DNA from: Hydractinia symbiolongicarpus
Taxonomy: Eukaryota; Cnidaria; Hydrozoa; Anthoathecata; Hydractiniidae
Assembly: GCF_029227915.1 (NCBI RefSeq)
Contig: NC_079885.1
Coordinates: 27,965,001-28,029,000, forward strand
Length of the DNA stretch: 64,000 nt
Direction: 5' to 3'
Shown: in pieces, positions 35,701 to 49,494 of the stretch
How the letters are laid out: each line of letters opens with the position of its first letter
How positions within the stretch are numbered: position 1 is the stretch's first letter
Made by a program: the position numbers and the translations under genes
The notes under the pieces: model-generated
Databases searched by the model: none
What the model was told of the DNA's origin: nothing
The model's input: the letters and a program-made list of their open reading frames with translations, nothing else

Positions 35701-37571
35701 AGTCATTTTTTACGGTTGGACCAATCCCAGCCGTTAGCGCACGCTGAAGAAAGAGAGACAGTTTTAAAAACTACATTTCATTGACTTTCTAACGGTATCA
35801 GTCCGTTTCAATAACATTGGTTGCGTCACATATTCGTACCAACATGCATTTAGCGATATTTTTCTGATTTTACTAGGTTGCATCGCTTTTAACAGTGAAA
35901 GGATTGACTGTGGGACTTAATTGAACAGATTTTGGACTTTGACCTCATAATTGTGATAAATGAAACAATTGGACCCAAGGAAAAACATTCTTCTTAATTT
36001 GACATGATTGCTGGAATATACCGATTTCGCTGGGCGCTGTGGTAGCGTTTTATAAAAAAGTTTAGATAAATAAGTCATTTTGTACTGTGTGACCAATCCA
36101 AGCCGTTAGCGCGCGTTGAACAAATAGAGACAGTTTTAAATACTACATTTCATTGACTTTCTAACGGTATCATTCCGTTTCAACTACAACGGTTGCGTCA
36201 CATATTCGTACCAACATGTACTTAATGATTTTTTTCCGATATTACTAAGTTTTATCGCTTTTAACAGTGAAACGATTGACTGTGGGACTTAATTCAACTG
36301 ATCTTGGACTGTGACCTTAAAAATTTGATAAGTGAGACAATTGGACTGCAAGAAGTAACATTCTTCTTAATTTGACATGATTGCCGGAACTCAGGGTTTA
36401 CACTGGGCGCTGTGGTAATACTTCATTTAAAAATTTAGATAAATAAGTCATTTCTTACTGTAGGACCAATCCTAGCCGTTAGCCCGCGCTGAAGAAAGAG
36501 AAACAGTTTTAAAAACTAAATTTCATTGACTCTCTAACGGTATGAGTCCGTTTCAATTACAACGGTTGCGTCACATATTCGTACCAACATGTATTTAGCG
36601 ATAGTATTTGGGTATTACTAGGATGCATCGCTTTTAACAGTGAAACGATGGACTGTGGGACTTAATTGAACTTATTTTGGACTGTGACCTTATAAATGTG
36701 ATAAGTGAGACAATTGGACCCAAGAAATAACATTCTTCTTACCTTGACATGATTGCTTGAATTTACCGATTTCACTGGGCGCTGTGGTAGCGCTTCATTT
36801 AAAAATTTAGATAAATAAGTCTTTTCTACGGTGGGACCAATCCTAGCCGTTAGCGCGTGCTGAAGAAAGAGAGACAGTTTTAAACACTACATTTCATTGA
36901 CTTTCTAACGGTATCATTCCGTTTCAATTACAACGGTTGCGTCACATATTCGTACGAAGATGTATTTAGCGATATTTTTCTGATTTTACTAGGTTGCATC
37001 GCTTTTAACGGTGAAAGGATTGACTTTGGGACTTAATTGAACTGATTTTGGACTTTGACCTCAAAAATGTGATAAATGAGACCATTGGACCCAAGGAACA
37101 GCATTTTTCTTAATTTGACATGATTGCTGGAATTTACCGATTTCGCTGGGCGCTGTGGTAGCGTTTTTTTTAATAGTTTAGATAAATAAGTCATTTTGTA
37201 CTGTGGGACCAAACCTAGACGTAAGCGCGCGTTGAAGAAATAGAAACACTTTCAAAAACTACATTTCATTGACTTTCTAACGGTGTCAATCCGTTTGAGT
37301 TACAACAGTTGCGTCACATGTTCGTACCAACATGTATTTAGTGATTTGTTTCCGATATTACTAAGTTGTATCGCTTTTAACAGTGAAACGATTGACTGTG
37401 GGACTTAATTGAACTGATCTTGGACTGTGACCTTAAAAATTTGATAAGTGAGACAATTGGACTGCAAGAAGTAACATTCTTCTTAATTTGACATGATTGC
37501 CGGAACTCAGCGATTACACTGGCCTCTAGGTAGTACTTCATTTAAAAATTTAGATAAATAAGTCATTTTTT
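32744..37571 (+). repeat. 13-mer HOR 'abcdefgh-ijk-g'h', monomers m89-m101 (4828 bp)
   Basis: Monomers start at 32744, 33116, 33489, 33861, 34233, 34606, 34976, 35339, 35712, 36084, 36457, 36828 and 37200. m89-m94 repeat a-f at +4093 from the 11-mer. m95 is the deletion-bearing g of the 8-mer. m96 is an h variant (CCTAGGCGTGAG). m97-m101 repeat i, j, k, g', h at exactly +4828. The unit thus holds the parts of both neighbouring HORs, in order. Confidence 0.9.
34976..35338 (+). repeat. 363-bp g-type monomer m95, copy of m76
   Basis: It carries the same 9-bp deletion (TTGGACTTAAATGTG near 35200), the CGTAAGAACATG change and the GAGACCCTTGG variant as m76 at 27916. Small differences near its right end (GGAAGTTACCG, TTTTGCTGGGC) separate the two copies. 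Confidence 0.87.
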
Positions 37572-38316
37572 ACGGTTGGACCAATCCCAGCCGTTAGCGC
37601 ACGCTGAAGAAAGAGAGACAGTTTTAAAAACTACATTTCATTGACTTTCTAACGGTATCAGTCCGTTTCAATTACAACAGTTGCGTCACATATTCGTACC
37701 AACATTCATTTAGCGATATTTTTCTGATTTTACTAGGTTGCATCGCTTTTAACAGTGAAAGGATTAACTGTGGGACTTAATTGAACTGATTTTGGACTTT
37801 GACCTCATAAATGTGATAAATGAAAAAATTGGACCCAAGGAAAAACATTCTTCTTAATTTGACATGATTGCCGGAATTTACCCATTTCGCTGGGCGCTGT
37901 GGTAGCGTTTTATAAAAAAGTTTAGATAAATAAGTCATTTTGTACGGTGCGACCAATCCCAGCCGTTAGCGCGCGTTGAACAAATAGAGACAGTTATAAA
38001 TACTACATTTCAATGACTTTCTAACGGTATCATTCCGTTTCAATTACAACGGTTGCGTCACATATTCGTACCAACATGTACTTAATGATTTTTTTCTGAT
38101 TTTGCTAGGTTGCATCGCTTTTAACAGTGAAAGGATTGACTTTGGGACTTAATTGAACTGATTTTGGACTGTGACCTTATAAATGTGATAAATGAGTCGA
38201 TTGAACTCCAAGGAATAACATTCTTCTTAATTTGACATGATTGGCGGAACTCAGCGATTACACTGGGCGTTGAGGTAGCACTTCATTTAAAAATTTAGAT
38301 AAATAAGTCATTTCTT
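37572..38316 (+). repeat. Satellite monomers m102-m103 (junction block)
   Basis: m102 (37572) begins like the a' units at 28651 and 32744 but is more diverged in its second half (CAACATTCATTTAGC, GAAAAAATTGG). m103 (37944) starts like the d/e type (CGCGCGTTGAAC) and switches to a TTTTTTTCTGATTTTGC form. This is where the 25.7-37.6 kb order stops. Confidence 0.8.
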
Positions 38317-40548
38317 ACTGTGGGACCAATCCTAGCCGTTATCGCGCACTAAAGAAATAGAGACAGTTTTAAAAACTACATTTCAAGGACTTTCTAACGG
38401 TATCAATCCGCTTGAGTTACAACGGTTGCGTCACGTATTCGTACCAACATGTATTTAGTGATTTTTTTTCCGATATTACTAAGTTGTACTGCTTTTGACA
38501 GTGAAACGATTGACTGTGGGACTTAGTTGAAGTGATTCTGTACTGTGACCTTATGAATGTGATAAATGAGCCAATTGGACTCCAAGGAATAACGTTCTTC
38601 TTAATTTGACATGATTGCTGGAATTCAGCTATTACACTCGGCCCTATAGTAGCGCTTCACTTAAAAAATTTTATAAAATAAGTCCTTTTTTACTGTGGGA
38701 CCAGTCCTAGCCGTTATCGCGGGCTGAAGAAATTGACACAGTTTCAAAAACTATATTTAATTGACTTTCTAACGGTGTCAATCCGCTTAACTTACAGCGG
38801 TTGCGTCACTATTCGTACCAACATGTATTTAGTGATTCTTTTCCGATATTACTTAGTTGTACTGCTTTTGACAGTGAAACGATTGACTGTGGGTCTTAGT
38901 TGAAGTGATTCTGTACTGTGACCTTATGAATGTGATAAATGAGCCAATTGGACTCCAAGGAATAACATTCTTCTTAATTTGACATGATTGCTGGATTTCA
39001 GCTATTACACTCGGCCCTATAGTGGCGCTTCACTTAAAAATTTTTATAAAATAAGTCCTTTTTTACTGTGGGACCAGTCCTAGCCGTTATCGCGGGCTGA
39101 AGAAATTGACACAGTTTCAAAAACTACATTTAATTGACTTTCTAACGGTGTCAATCCGCTTCACTTACAACGGTTGCGTCACTATTCGTACCAACATGTA
39201 TTTAGTGATTCTTTTCCGATATTACTAAGTTGTATTGCTTTTAACAGTGAAAGGATTGACTTTGGGATTTAATTGAACTGATTTTGGACTGTGACCTTAT
39301 AAATGTGATAAGTGAGACAATTGGACCCAAGAAATAACATTCTTCTTACCTTGACATGATTGCTGGAATTTACCGATTTCACTGGGCGCTGTGGTAGCCC
39401 TTCATTTTAAAATTTAGATAAATAAGTCTTTTCTACGGTGGGACCAATCCTAGCCGTTAGCGCGCGCTGAAGAAAGAGAGACAGTTTAAAAACTACATTT
39501 CATTGACTTTCTAACGGTATCATTCCGTTTCAATTACAACGGTTGCGTCACATATTCGTACGAACATGTATTTATCGATATTTTTCTGATTTTACTAGGT
39601 TGCATCGCTTTTAACAGTGAAACGATTGACTGTGGTACTTAATTGAACTGATTTTGGACTTTGACCTCAAAAATGTGATAAATGAGACCATTGGACCCAA
39701 GGAATAGCATTTTTCTTACCTTGACATGATTGCTGGAATTTACCGATTTCACTGGGCGCTGTGGTAGCGCTTCATTTTAAAATTTAGATAAATAAGTCTT
39801 TTCTACGGTGGGACCAATCCTAGCCATTAGCGAGCGCTGAAGAAAGAGACACAGTTTAAAAACTACATTTCATTGACTTTCTAACGGTATCATTCCGTTT
39901 CTATTACAACGGTTGCGTCACATATTCGTACGAACATGTATATAGCGATATTTTTCTGATTTTACTAGGTTGCATCGCTTTTAACAGTGAAAGGATTGAC
40001 GTTGGGACTTAATTGAATTGATTTTGGACTTTGACCTCAAAAATGTGATAAATGAGACCATTGGACCCAAGGAATAGCATTTTTCTTAATTTGACATGAT
40101 TGCTGGAATTTACCGATTTCGCTGGGCGCTGTGGTAGCGTTTTTTTTAAAAGTTTAGATAAATAAGTCATTTTGTACTGTGGGACCAAACCTAGGCGTGA
40201 GCGCGCGTTGAAAAAATAGAAACACTTTCAAAAACTACATTTCATTGACTTTCTAACGGTGTCAATCCGTTTGAGTTACAACAGTTGCGTCACATGTTCG
40301 TACCAACATGTATTTAGTGATTTGTTTCCGATATTACTAAGTTGTATCGCTTTTAACAGTGAAACGATTGACTGTGGGACTTAATTGAAGTGATTCTGGA
40401 CTGTGACCTTATAAATGTGATAAATGAGTCGATTGAACTCCAAGGAATAACATTCTTCTTAATTTGACATGATTGGCGGAACTCAGCGATTACACTGGAC
40501 GTTGAGGTAGCACTTCATTTAAAAATTTAGATAAATAAGTCATTTCTT
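38317..40548 (+). repeat. 6-mer HOR, monomers m104-m109 (2232 bp)
   Basis: Monomers start at 38317, 38692, 39065, 39435, 39805 and 40176. m104 is marked by CGCGCACTAAAG and CATTTCAAGGAC, m105-m106 by GACCAGTCCTAGCC with CGCGGGCTGAAG and AATTGACACAG, and m107-m108 are near-duplicates 370 bp apart (TCTTTTCTACGGTGGG). m104-m107 recur at exactly +2232 bp as m110-m113. Confidence 0.9.
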
Positions 40549-42410
40549 ACTGTGGGACCAATCCTAGCCGTTATCGCGCACTAAAGAAATAGAGACAGTT
40601 TTAAAAACTACATTTCAAGGACTTTCTAACGGTATCAATCCGCTTGAGTTACAACGGTTGCGTCACGTATTCGTACCAACATGTATTTAGTGATTTTTTT
40701 TCCGATATTACTAAGTTGTACTGCTTTTGACAGTGAAACGATTGACTGTGGGACTTAGTTGAAGTGATTCTGTACTGTGACCTTATGAATGTGATAAATG
40801 AGCCAATTGGACTCCAAGGAATAACGTTCTTCTTAATTTGACATGATTGCTGGAATTCAGCTATTACACTCGGCCCTATAGTAGCGCTTCACTTAAAAAA
40901 TTTTATAAAATAAGTCCTTTTTTACTGTGGGACCAGTCCTAGCCGTTATCGCGGGCTGAAGAAATTGACACAGTTTCAAAAACTATATTTAATTGACTTT
41001 CTAACGGTGTCAATCCGCTTAACTTACAGCGGTTGCGTCACTATTCGTACCAACATGTATTTAGTGATTCTTTTCCGATATTACTTAGTTGTACTGCTTT
41101 TGACAGTGAAACGATTGACTGTGGGTCTTAGTTGAAGTGATTCTGTACTGTGACCTTATGAATGTGATAAATGAGCCAATTGGACTCCAAGGAATAACAT
41201 TCTTCTTAATTTGACATGATTGCTGGATTTCAGCTATTACACTCGGCCCTATAGTGGCGCTTCACTTAAAAATTTTTATAAAATAAGTCCTTTTTTACTG
41301 TGGGACCAGTCCTAGCCGTTATCGCGGGCTGAAAAAATTGACACAGTTTCAAAAACTACATTTAATTGACTTTCTAACGGTGTCAATCCGCTTAACTTAC
41401 AACGGTTGCGTCACTATTCGTACCAACATGTATTTAGTGATTCTTTTCCGATATTACTAAGTTGTATTGCTTTTAACAGTGAAAGGATTGACTTTGGGAT
41501 TTAATTGAACTGATTTTGGACTGTGACCTTATAAATGTGATAAGTGAGACAATTGGACCCAAGAAATAACATTCTTCTTACCTTGACATGATTGCTGGAA
41601 TTTACCGATTTCACTGGGCGCTGTGGTAGCGCTTCATTTTAAAATTTAGATAAATAAGTCTTTTCTACGGTGGGACCAATCCTAGCCGTTAGCGAGCGCT
41701 GAAGAAAGAGAGACAGTTTAAAAACTACATTTCATTGACTTTCTAACGGTATCATTCCGTTTCTATTACAACGGTTGCGTCACATATTCGTACGAACATG
41801 TATATAGCGATATTTTTCTGATTTTACTAGGTTGCATCGCTTTTAACAGTGAAAGGATTGACTTTGGGACTTAATTAAATTGATTTTGGACTTTGACCTC
41901 AAAAATGTGATAAATGAGACCATTGGACCCAAGGAATAGCATTTTTCTTAATTTGACATGATTGCTGGAATTTACCGATTTCGCTGGGCGCTGTGGTAGC
42001 GTTTTTTTTAAAAGTTTAGATAAATAAGTCATTTTGTACTGTGGGACCAAACCTAGGCGTGAGCGCGCGTTGAAGAAATAGAAACACTTTCAAAAACTAC
42101 ATTTCATTGACTTTCTAACGGTGTCAATCCGTTTGAGTTACAACAGTTGCGTCACATGTTCGTACCAACATGTATTTAGTGATTTGTTTCCGATATTACT
42201 AAGTTGTATCGCTTTTAACAGTGAAACGATTGACTGTGGGACTTAATTGAAGTGATTCTGGACTGTGACCTTATAAATGTGATAAATGAGTCGATTGAAC
42301 TCCAAGGAATAACATTCTTCTTAATTTGACATGATTGGCGGAACTCAGCGATTACACTGGGCGTTGAGGTAGCACTTCATTTAAAAATTTAGATAAATAA
42401 GTCATTTCTT
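40549..42410 (+). repeat. 5-mer HOR, monomers m110-m114 (1862 bp)
   Basis: Monomers start at 40549, 40924, 41297, 41667 and 42038. The order is that of the preceding 6-mer, except that the m107/m108 pair is represented by a single unit (m113). The offset for the closing h-like monomer is therefore 1862 bp (40176 to 42038). m110 recurs as m115 at the same 1862 bp. Confidence 0.9.
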
Positions 42411-44279
42411 ACTGTGGGACCAATCCTAGCCGTTATCGCGCACTAAAGAAATAGAGACAGTTTTAAAAACTACATTTCAAGGACTTTCTAACGGTATCAA
42501 TCCGCTTGAGTTACAACGGTTGCGTCACGTATTCGTACCAACATGTATTTAGTGATTTTTTTTCCGATATTACTAAGTTGTACTGCTTTTGACAGTGAAA
42601 CGATTGACTGTGGGACTTAGTTGAAGTGATTCTGTACTGTGACCTTATGAATGTGATAAATGAGCCAATTGGACTCCAAGGAATAACGTTCTTCTTAATT
42701 TGACATGATTGCTGGAATTCAGCTATTACACTCGGCCCTATAGTAGCGCTTCACTTAAAAAATTTTATAAAATAAGTCCTTTTTTACTGTGGGACCAGTC
42801 CTAGCCGTTATCGCGGGCTGAAGAAATTGACACAGTTTAAAAAACTACATTTAATTGACTTTTTAACGGTGTCAATCCGCTTAACTTACAACGGTTGCGT
42901 CACTATTCGTACCAACATGTATTTAGTGATTCTTTTCCGATATTACTAAGTTGTATTGCTTTTGACAGCGAAACGATTGACTGTGGGTCTTAGTTGAAGT
43001 GATTCTGTACTGTGACCTTATAAATGTAATAAATGAGCCAATTGGACTCCAAGGAATAACATTCTTCTTAATTTGACATGATTGCTGGAATTCAGCGATT
43101 ACACTCGGCCCTATGGTAGCGCTTCACTTAAAAATTTTTATAAAATAAGTCCTTTTTTACTGTGGGACCAGTCCTAGCCGTTATCGCGGGCTGAAGAAAT
43201 TGACACAGTTTCAAAAACTACATTTAATTGACTTTCTAACGGTGTCAATCCGCTTAACTTACAACGGTTGCGTCACTATTCGTACCAACATGTATTTAGT
43301 GATTTTTTTCCGATATTACTAAGTTGTATTGCTTTTGACAGAGAAACGATTGACTGTGGGTCTTAGTTGAAGTGATTCTGTACTGTGACCTTATGAATGT
43401 GATAAATGAGCCAATTGGACTCCAAGGAATAACATTCTTCTTAATTTGACATGATTGCTGCATTTCAGCTATTACACTCGGCCCTATAGTAGCGCTTCAC
43501 TTAAAAATTTTTATAAAATAAGTCCTTTTTTACTGTGGGACCAGTCCTAGCCGTTATCGCGGGCTGAAGAAATTGACACAGTTTAAAAAACTACATTTAA
43601 TTGACTTTCTAACGGTGTCAATCCGCTTAACTTACAACGGTTGCGTCACTATTCGTACCAACATGTATTTAGTGATTCTTTTCCGATATTACTAAGTTGT
43701 ATTGCTTTTGACAACGAAACGATTGACTGTGGGTCTTAGTTGAAGTGATTCTGTACTGTGACCTTATAAATGTAATAAATGAGCCAATTGGACTCCAAGG
43801 AATAACATTCTTCTTAATTTGACATGATTGCTGGAATTCAGCGATTACACTCGGCCCTATGGTAGCGCTTCACTTAAAAATTTTTATAAAATAAGTCCTT
43901 TTTTACTGTGGGACCAGTCCTAGCCGTTATCGCGGGCTGAAGAAATTGACACAGTTTCAAAAACTACATTTAATTGACTTTCTAACGGTGTCAATCCGCT
44001 TAACTTACAACGGTTGCGTCACTATTCGTACCAACATGTATTTAGTGATTTTTTTCCGATATTACTAAGTTGTATTGCTTTTGACAGAGAAACGATTGAC
44101 TGTGGGTCTTAGTTGAAGTGATTCTGTACTGTGACCTTATGAATGTGATAAATGAGCCAATTGGACTGCAAGAAATAACATTCTTCTTAATTTGACATGA
44201 TTTCGTGAATTCAGCGATTACACTCGGCCCTATGGTAGCGCTTCACATAAAACTTTATATAAAATAAGTCATTTTTTTT
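42411..44279 (+). repeat. Third 5/6-mer start plus dimer HOR (746 bp), monomers m115-m119
   Basis: m115 (42411) copies m104 and m110. Then m116-m117 (42786, 43159) are repeated as m118-m119 (43532, 43905) at 746 bp. The pair is marked by CAGTTTAAAAAACTAC in the first member and TTGACAGAGAAACG in the second. Both derive from the m105/m106 type (GACCAGTCCTAGCC), so this is local dimer amplification of an older segment. Confidence 0.87.
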
Positions 44280-45397
44280 ACTGTGGGACCAATCCTAGCC
44301 GTTATCGTGCGCTGAAGAAAGAGAAACAGTTTTAAAAATTAAATTTCATTGACTCTCTAACGGTATCAGTCCGTTTCAATTACAACGGTTGCGTCACATA
44401 TTCGTACCAACATGGATTTAGCGATATTTTTCTGATTTTACTAGGTTGAATCGTTTTTAACAGTGAAAAGATTGACTGTGGGACTTATTAGAACTGATTT
44501 TGGACTTTGACCTCAAAAATGTGATAAATGAGACAATTGAACCCAAGAAAAAACATTCTTCTTAATTTGACATGATTTCGTGAATTCAGCGATTACACTC
44601 GGCCCTATGGTAGCGCTTCACTTAAAACTTTATATAAAATAAGTCATTTTTTTTACTGTGGGACCAATCCTAGCCGTTATCGCGCGCTGAAGAAAGAGAG
44701 ACAGTTTTAAAAAATCCATTTCAATGACTTTCTAACGGTATAAATCCGTTTGAGTTACAACGGTTGCGTCACATATTCGTACCAACATGTATTTAGCGAT
44801 AGTATTCGGGTATTACTAGGATGCATCGCTTTTAACAGTGAAACGATGGACTGTGGGACTTAATTGAACTTATTTTGGACTGTGACCTTATAAATGTGAT
44901 AAGTGAGACAATTGGACCCAAGAAATAACATTCTTCTTACCTTGAAATGATTGCTGGAATTTACCGATTTCACTGGGCGCTGTGGTAGCGCTTCATTTAA
45001 AAATTTAAATAAATAAGTCTTTTCTACGGTGGGACCAATCCTAGCCGTTAGCGCGCGCTGAAGAAAGAGACACAGTTTTAAATACTACATTTCATTGACT
45101 TTCTAACGGTGTCAATCCGTTTGAGTTACAACAGTTGCGTCACATGTTCGTACCAACATGTATTTAGTGATTTGTTTCCGATATTACTAAGTTGTATCGC
45201 TTTTAACAGTGAAACGATTGACTGTGGGACTTAATTGAAGTGATTCTGGACTGTGACCTTATAAATGTGATAAATGAGACAATTGCACCCAAGAAATAAC
45301 ATTCTTCTTAATTTGACATGATTGCCGGAACTCAGCAATTACACCGGGCGTTGTGGTAGCACTTCATTTAAAAATTTAGATAAATAAGTCATTTCTT
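44280..45397 (+). repeat. Satellite monomers m120-m122 (junction block)
   Basis: Monomers start at 44280, 44655 and 45026. m120 and m121 share TGATTTCGTGAATTCAGCG and a CTTTATATAAAATAAG end and look like a local pair. m121 also contains the ATTCGGGTATTACTAGGATGC form seen in f monomers at 27.7 and 34.8 kb. m122 joins a g-like start to the h-like ACAACAGTTGCGTCACATG form. Confidence 0.8.
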
Positions 45398-47258
45398 ACT
45401 GTGGGACCAATCCTAGCCGTTATCGCGCGCTAAAGAAATAGAGACAGTTTTAAAAACTACATTTCAATGACTTTCTAACGGTATCAATCCGCTTGAGTTA
45501 CAACGGTTGCGTCACATATTCGTACCAACATGTATTTAGTGATTTTTTTCCGATATTACTAAGTTGTATCGCTTTTAACAGTGAAACGATTGACTCTGGG
45601 ACTTAATTGAAGTAACTTTGGACTGTGACCTTATAAATGTGATAAGTGAGCGAAATGGCCACCAAGAAATAACATTCTTCTTAATTTGACATGATTGCCG
45701 GAACGCAGCGATTACACTGGTCGCTGTTTGGAGCGCTTCATTTAAAAAATTAGATAAATAAGTCTTTTTTTACTGTGGGACCAATCCTGGCCGGTAGCGC
45801 TTTGAAGAAATAGAAGCAGTTTCAAAAACTACATTTCATTGACTTTCTAACGGTGTCAATCCGCTTAAGTCACATCTGTTGCGTCACGTATTCGTACCAA
45901 CATGTACTTAGTGATTTTTTTCCGATAATACTAAGTTGTATTGCTTTTGACAGTTAAACGATTGACTGCGGGACTTAAATGAAGTGATTCTGTACTGTGA
46001 CCTTATAAATGTGATAAATGAGCCAATTGGACTCCATGGAATAACATTCTTCTTAATTTGACATGATTGCTGGAATTCAGCGATTACACTCGGCCCTATG
46101 GTAGCCTTTCACTTAAAAATTTATATAAAATAAGTCATTTTTTACTGTGGGACCAATCCTGGCCGTTAGCACGCGCTGAATAAAGAGGAACAGTTTCAAA
46201 GACTACATTTCATTGACTTTCTGGCAGTATAAATCCGTTTGAGTTACAACTGTTGCGTCACATATTCGTACCAACATGTATTTAGCGGTAGTATTCGAAT
46301 ATTACTAGGTTGCATCGCTTTTAACAGTGAAACGATTGACTGTGGTACTTAATTGAACTGATTTTCGACTGTGACTTTCTAAATGTGATAAGTGAGACAA
46401 TTGGACCAAAGAAATAACATTTTTCTTAATTTGACATGATTGCCGGAACTCAGCGATTACACTGGTCACTGTTTGGGGCGCTTCATTTAAAAATTTAGAT
46501 AAATAAGTCTTTTTTTACTTTGGGACCAATCCTGGCCGGTAGCGCCCGTTGAAGAAATAGAGGCAGTTTCAAAACTACATTTCAATGACTTTCTAACGGT
46601 ATCAGTCCGTTCTAACTACAACGGTTGCGTAACATATTCGTACCAACAAGTACTTAATGATTTTTTTCCGATAATACTAGGTTGCATTGCCTTTAACAGC
46701 GAAAGGATTGACTGTGGGACTAAATTGAACTGATTTTGGACTTTGACCTCATAAATGTGTTAAATGAGACAACTGGACCCAAGGAATAACATTCTTCTTA
46801 ATTTGACATGATTGCTGGAATTTACCGATTCGCTGGGCGCTGTGGTAGCGTTTTATTTAAAAGGTTAGATAAATAAGTCATTTTCTATTGTGGGACCAAA
46901 CCTAGGCGTGAGCGCGCGTTGAAGAAATAGAAACACTTTCACAAACTACATTTCATTGACTTTCTAACGGTGTCAATCCGTTTGAGTTACAACAGTTGCG
47001 TCACATGTTCGTACCAACATGTATTTAGTGATTTGTTTCCGATATTACTAAGTTGTATCGCTTTTAACAGTGAAACGATTGACTGTGGGACTTAATTGAA
47101 GTGATTCTGGACTGTGACCTTATAAATGTGATAAGTGAGACAATTGCACCCAAGAAATAACATTCTTCTTAATTTGACATGATTGCCGGAACTCAGCAAT
47201 TACACCGGGCGTTGTGGTAGCACTTCATTTAAAAATTTAGATAAATAAGTCATTTCTT
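45398..47258 (+). repeat. 5-mer HOR, monomers m123-m127 (1861 bp)
   Basis: Monomers start at 45398, 45772, 46144, 46517 and 46887. m123-m126 recur as m128-m131 at exactly 1861 bp. Markers: CGCGCGCTAAAG (m123), GGCCGGTAGCGCTTTG (m124), CTGAATAAAGAGG (m125), GGTAGCGCCCGTTGAAG (m126) and CTATTGTGGGACCAAACC (m127). Several monomers end with the GGTCGCTGTTTGG form of the 3' region. Confidence 0.87.
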
Positions 47259-49494
47259 ACTGTGGGACCAATCCTAGCCGTTATCGCGCGCTAAAGAAAT
47301 AGAGACAGTTTTAAAAACTACATTTCAATGACTTTCTAACGGTATCAATCCGCTTGAGTTACAACGGTTGCGTCACATATTCGTACCAACATGTATTTAG
47401 TGATTTTTTTCCGATATTACTAAGTTGTATCGCTTTTAACAGTGAAACGATTGACTCTGGGACTTAATTGAAGTAACTTTGGACTGTGACCTTATAAATG
47501 TGATAAGTGAGCGAAATGGCCACCAAGAAATAACATTCTTCTTAATTTGACATGATTGCCGGAACGCAGCGATTACACTGGTCGCTGTTTGGAGCGCTTC
47601 ATTTAAAAAATTAGATAAATAAGTCTTTTTTTACTGTGGGACCAATCCTGGCCGGTAGCGCTTTAAAGAAATAGAAGCAGTTTCAAAAACTACATTTCAT
47701 TGACTTTCTAACGGTGTCAATCCGCTTAAGTTACATCTGTTGCGTCACGTATTCGTACCAACATGTACTTAGTGATTTTTTTCCGATAATACTAAGTTGT
47801 ATTGCTTTTGACAGTTAAACGATTGACTGCGGGACTTAAATGAAGTGATTCTGTACTGTGACCTTATAAATGTGATAAATGAGCCAATTGGACTCCATGG
47901 AATAACATTCTTCTTAATTTGACATGATTGCTGGAATTCAGCGATTACACTCGGCCCTATGGTAGCCTTTCACTTAAAAATTTATATAAAATAAGTCATT
48001 TTTTACTGTGGGACCAATCCTGGCCGTTAGCACGCGCTGAATAAAGAGGAACAGTTTCAAAGACTACATTTCATTGACTTTCTGGCACTATAAATCCGTT
48101 TGAGTTACAACTGTTGCGTCACATATTCGTACCAACATGTATTTAGCGGTAGTATTCGAATATTACTAGGTTGCATCGCTTTTAACAGTGAAACGATTGA
48201 CTGTGGTACTTAATTGAACTGATTTTCGACTGTGACTTTCTAAATGTGATAAGTGAGGCAATTGGACCAAAGAAATAACATTTTTCTTAATTTGACATGA
48301 TTGCCGGAACTCAGCGATTACACTGGTCACTGTTTGGGGCGCTTCATTTAAAAATTTTGATAAATAAGTCTTTTTTTACTTTGGGACCAATCCTGGTCGG
48401 TAGCGCCCGTTGAAGAAATAGAGGCAGTTTCAAAAACTACATTTCAATGACTTTCTAACGGTATCAGTCCGTTTGAGTTACAGCGGTTGCGTCACATATT
48501 CGTACCAACATGTATTTAGTGATATCTTTCTGGTATTACTAAGTTGTATCGCTTTTAACAGTGAAACGATTGACTCTGGGACTTAATTGAAGTAACTTTG
48601 GACTGTGACCTTATAAATGTGATAAGTGAGCGAAATGGACCAAAGAAATAACATTTTTCTTAATTTGATATGATTGCCGGAACTCAGCGATTACACTGGT
48701 CGCTGTTTGGGGCACTTCATTTAAAAATTTAGATAAATAAGTCTTTTTTTACTTTGGGACGAATCCTGGCCGGTAGCGCCCGTTTGAGAAATAGAGGCAG
48801 TTTCAAAAACTACATTTCAATGAGTTTCTTACGGTATCAGTCCGTTTGAGTTACAGCGGTTGCGTCACATATTCGTACCAACATGTATTTAGTGATATCT
48901 TTCTGGTATTACTAGGTTGTATCGCGTTTAACAGTGAAACGATTGACTGTGGGTCTTAATTGAACTGATTTTGGACTGTGACCTTATAAATTTGATAAGT
49001 GAGACAATTGCACCCAAGAAATAACATTCTTCTTAATTTGACATGATTGCTGGAATTTACCGATTTCACTGGGCGCTGTGGTAGTACTTCATTTTAAAGT
49101 TTAGATAAATAAGTCATTTCTTACTGTGGAACCAACCCTCTCCGTTAGCTCGCGTTGAAGAAATAGAGGCAGTTTCAAAAACTACATTTCAATGACTTTC
49201 TAACGGTATCAGTCCGTTTGAGTTACAACGGTTGCGTCACATATTCGTACCAACATGTATTAAGTGATATTTTTCTGGTAATACTAGGCTGCATCGCTTT
49301 TAACAGTGAAACGATTGACTGTGGGACTTAATTGAACTGATTTTGGACTGTGACTTTATAAATGTGATAAGTGAGACAATTGGACCCAACAAATAACATT
49401 CTTCTTAATTTGACATGATTGCTGGAATTTATCGATTTCACTGGGCGCTGTGGTAGCGCTTTATATAAAAGTTTAGATAAATAAGTCATTTTGT
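47259..49494 (+). repeat. Monomers m128-m133
   Basis: Monomers start at 47259, 47633, 48005, 48378, 48751 and 49123. m128-m131 copy m123-m126 at +1861 and recur as m137-m140 at +3321. m132 (GCGCCCGTTTGAG) and m133 (TGTGGAACCAACCC) instead recur 7013 bp to the right as m151-m152 (55764, 56136), and again as m159-m160. Two different amplification events therefore meet in this block. Confidence 0.85.
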
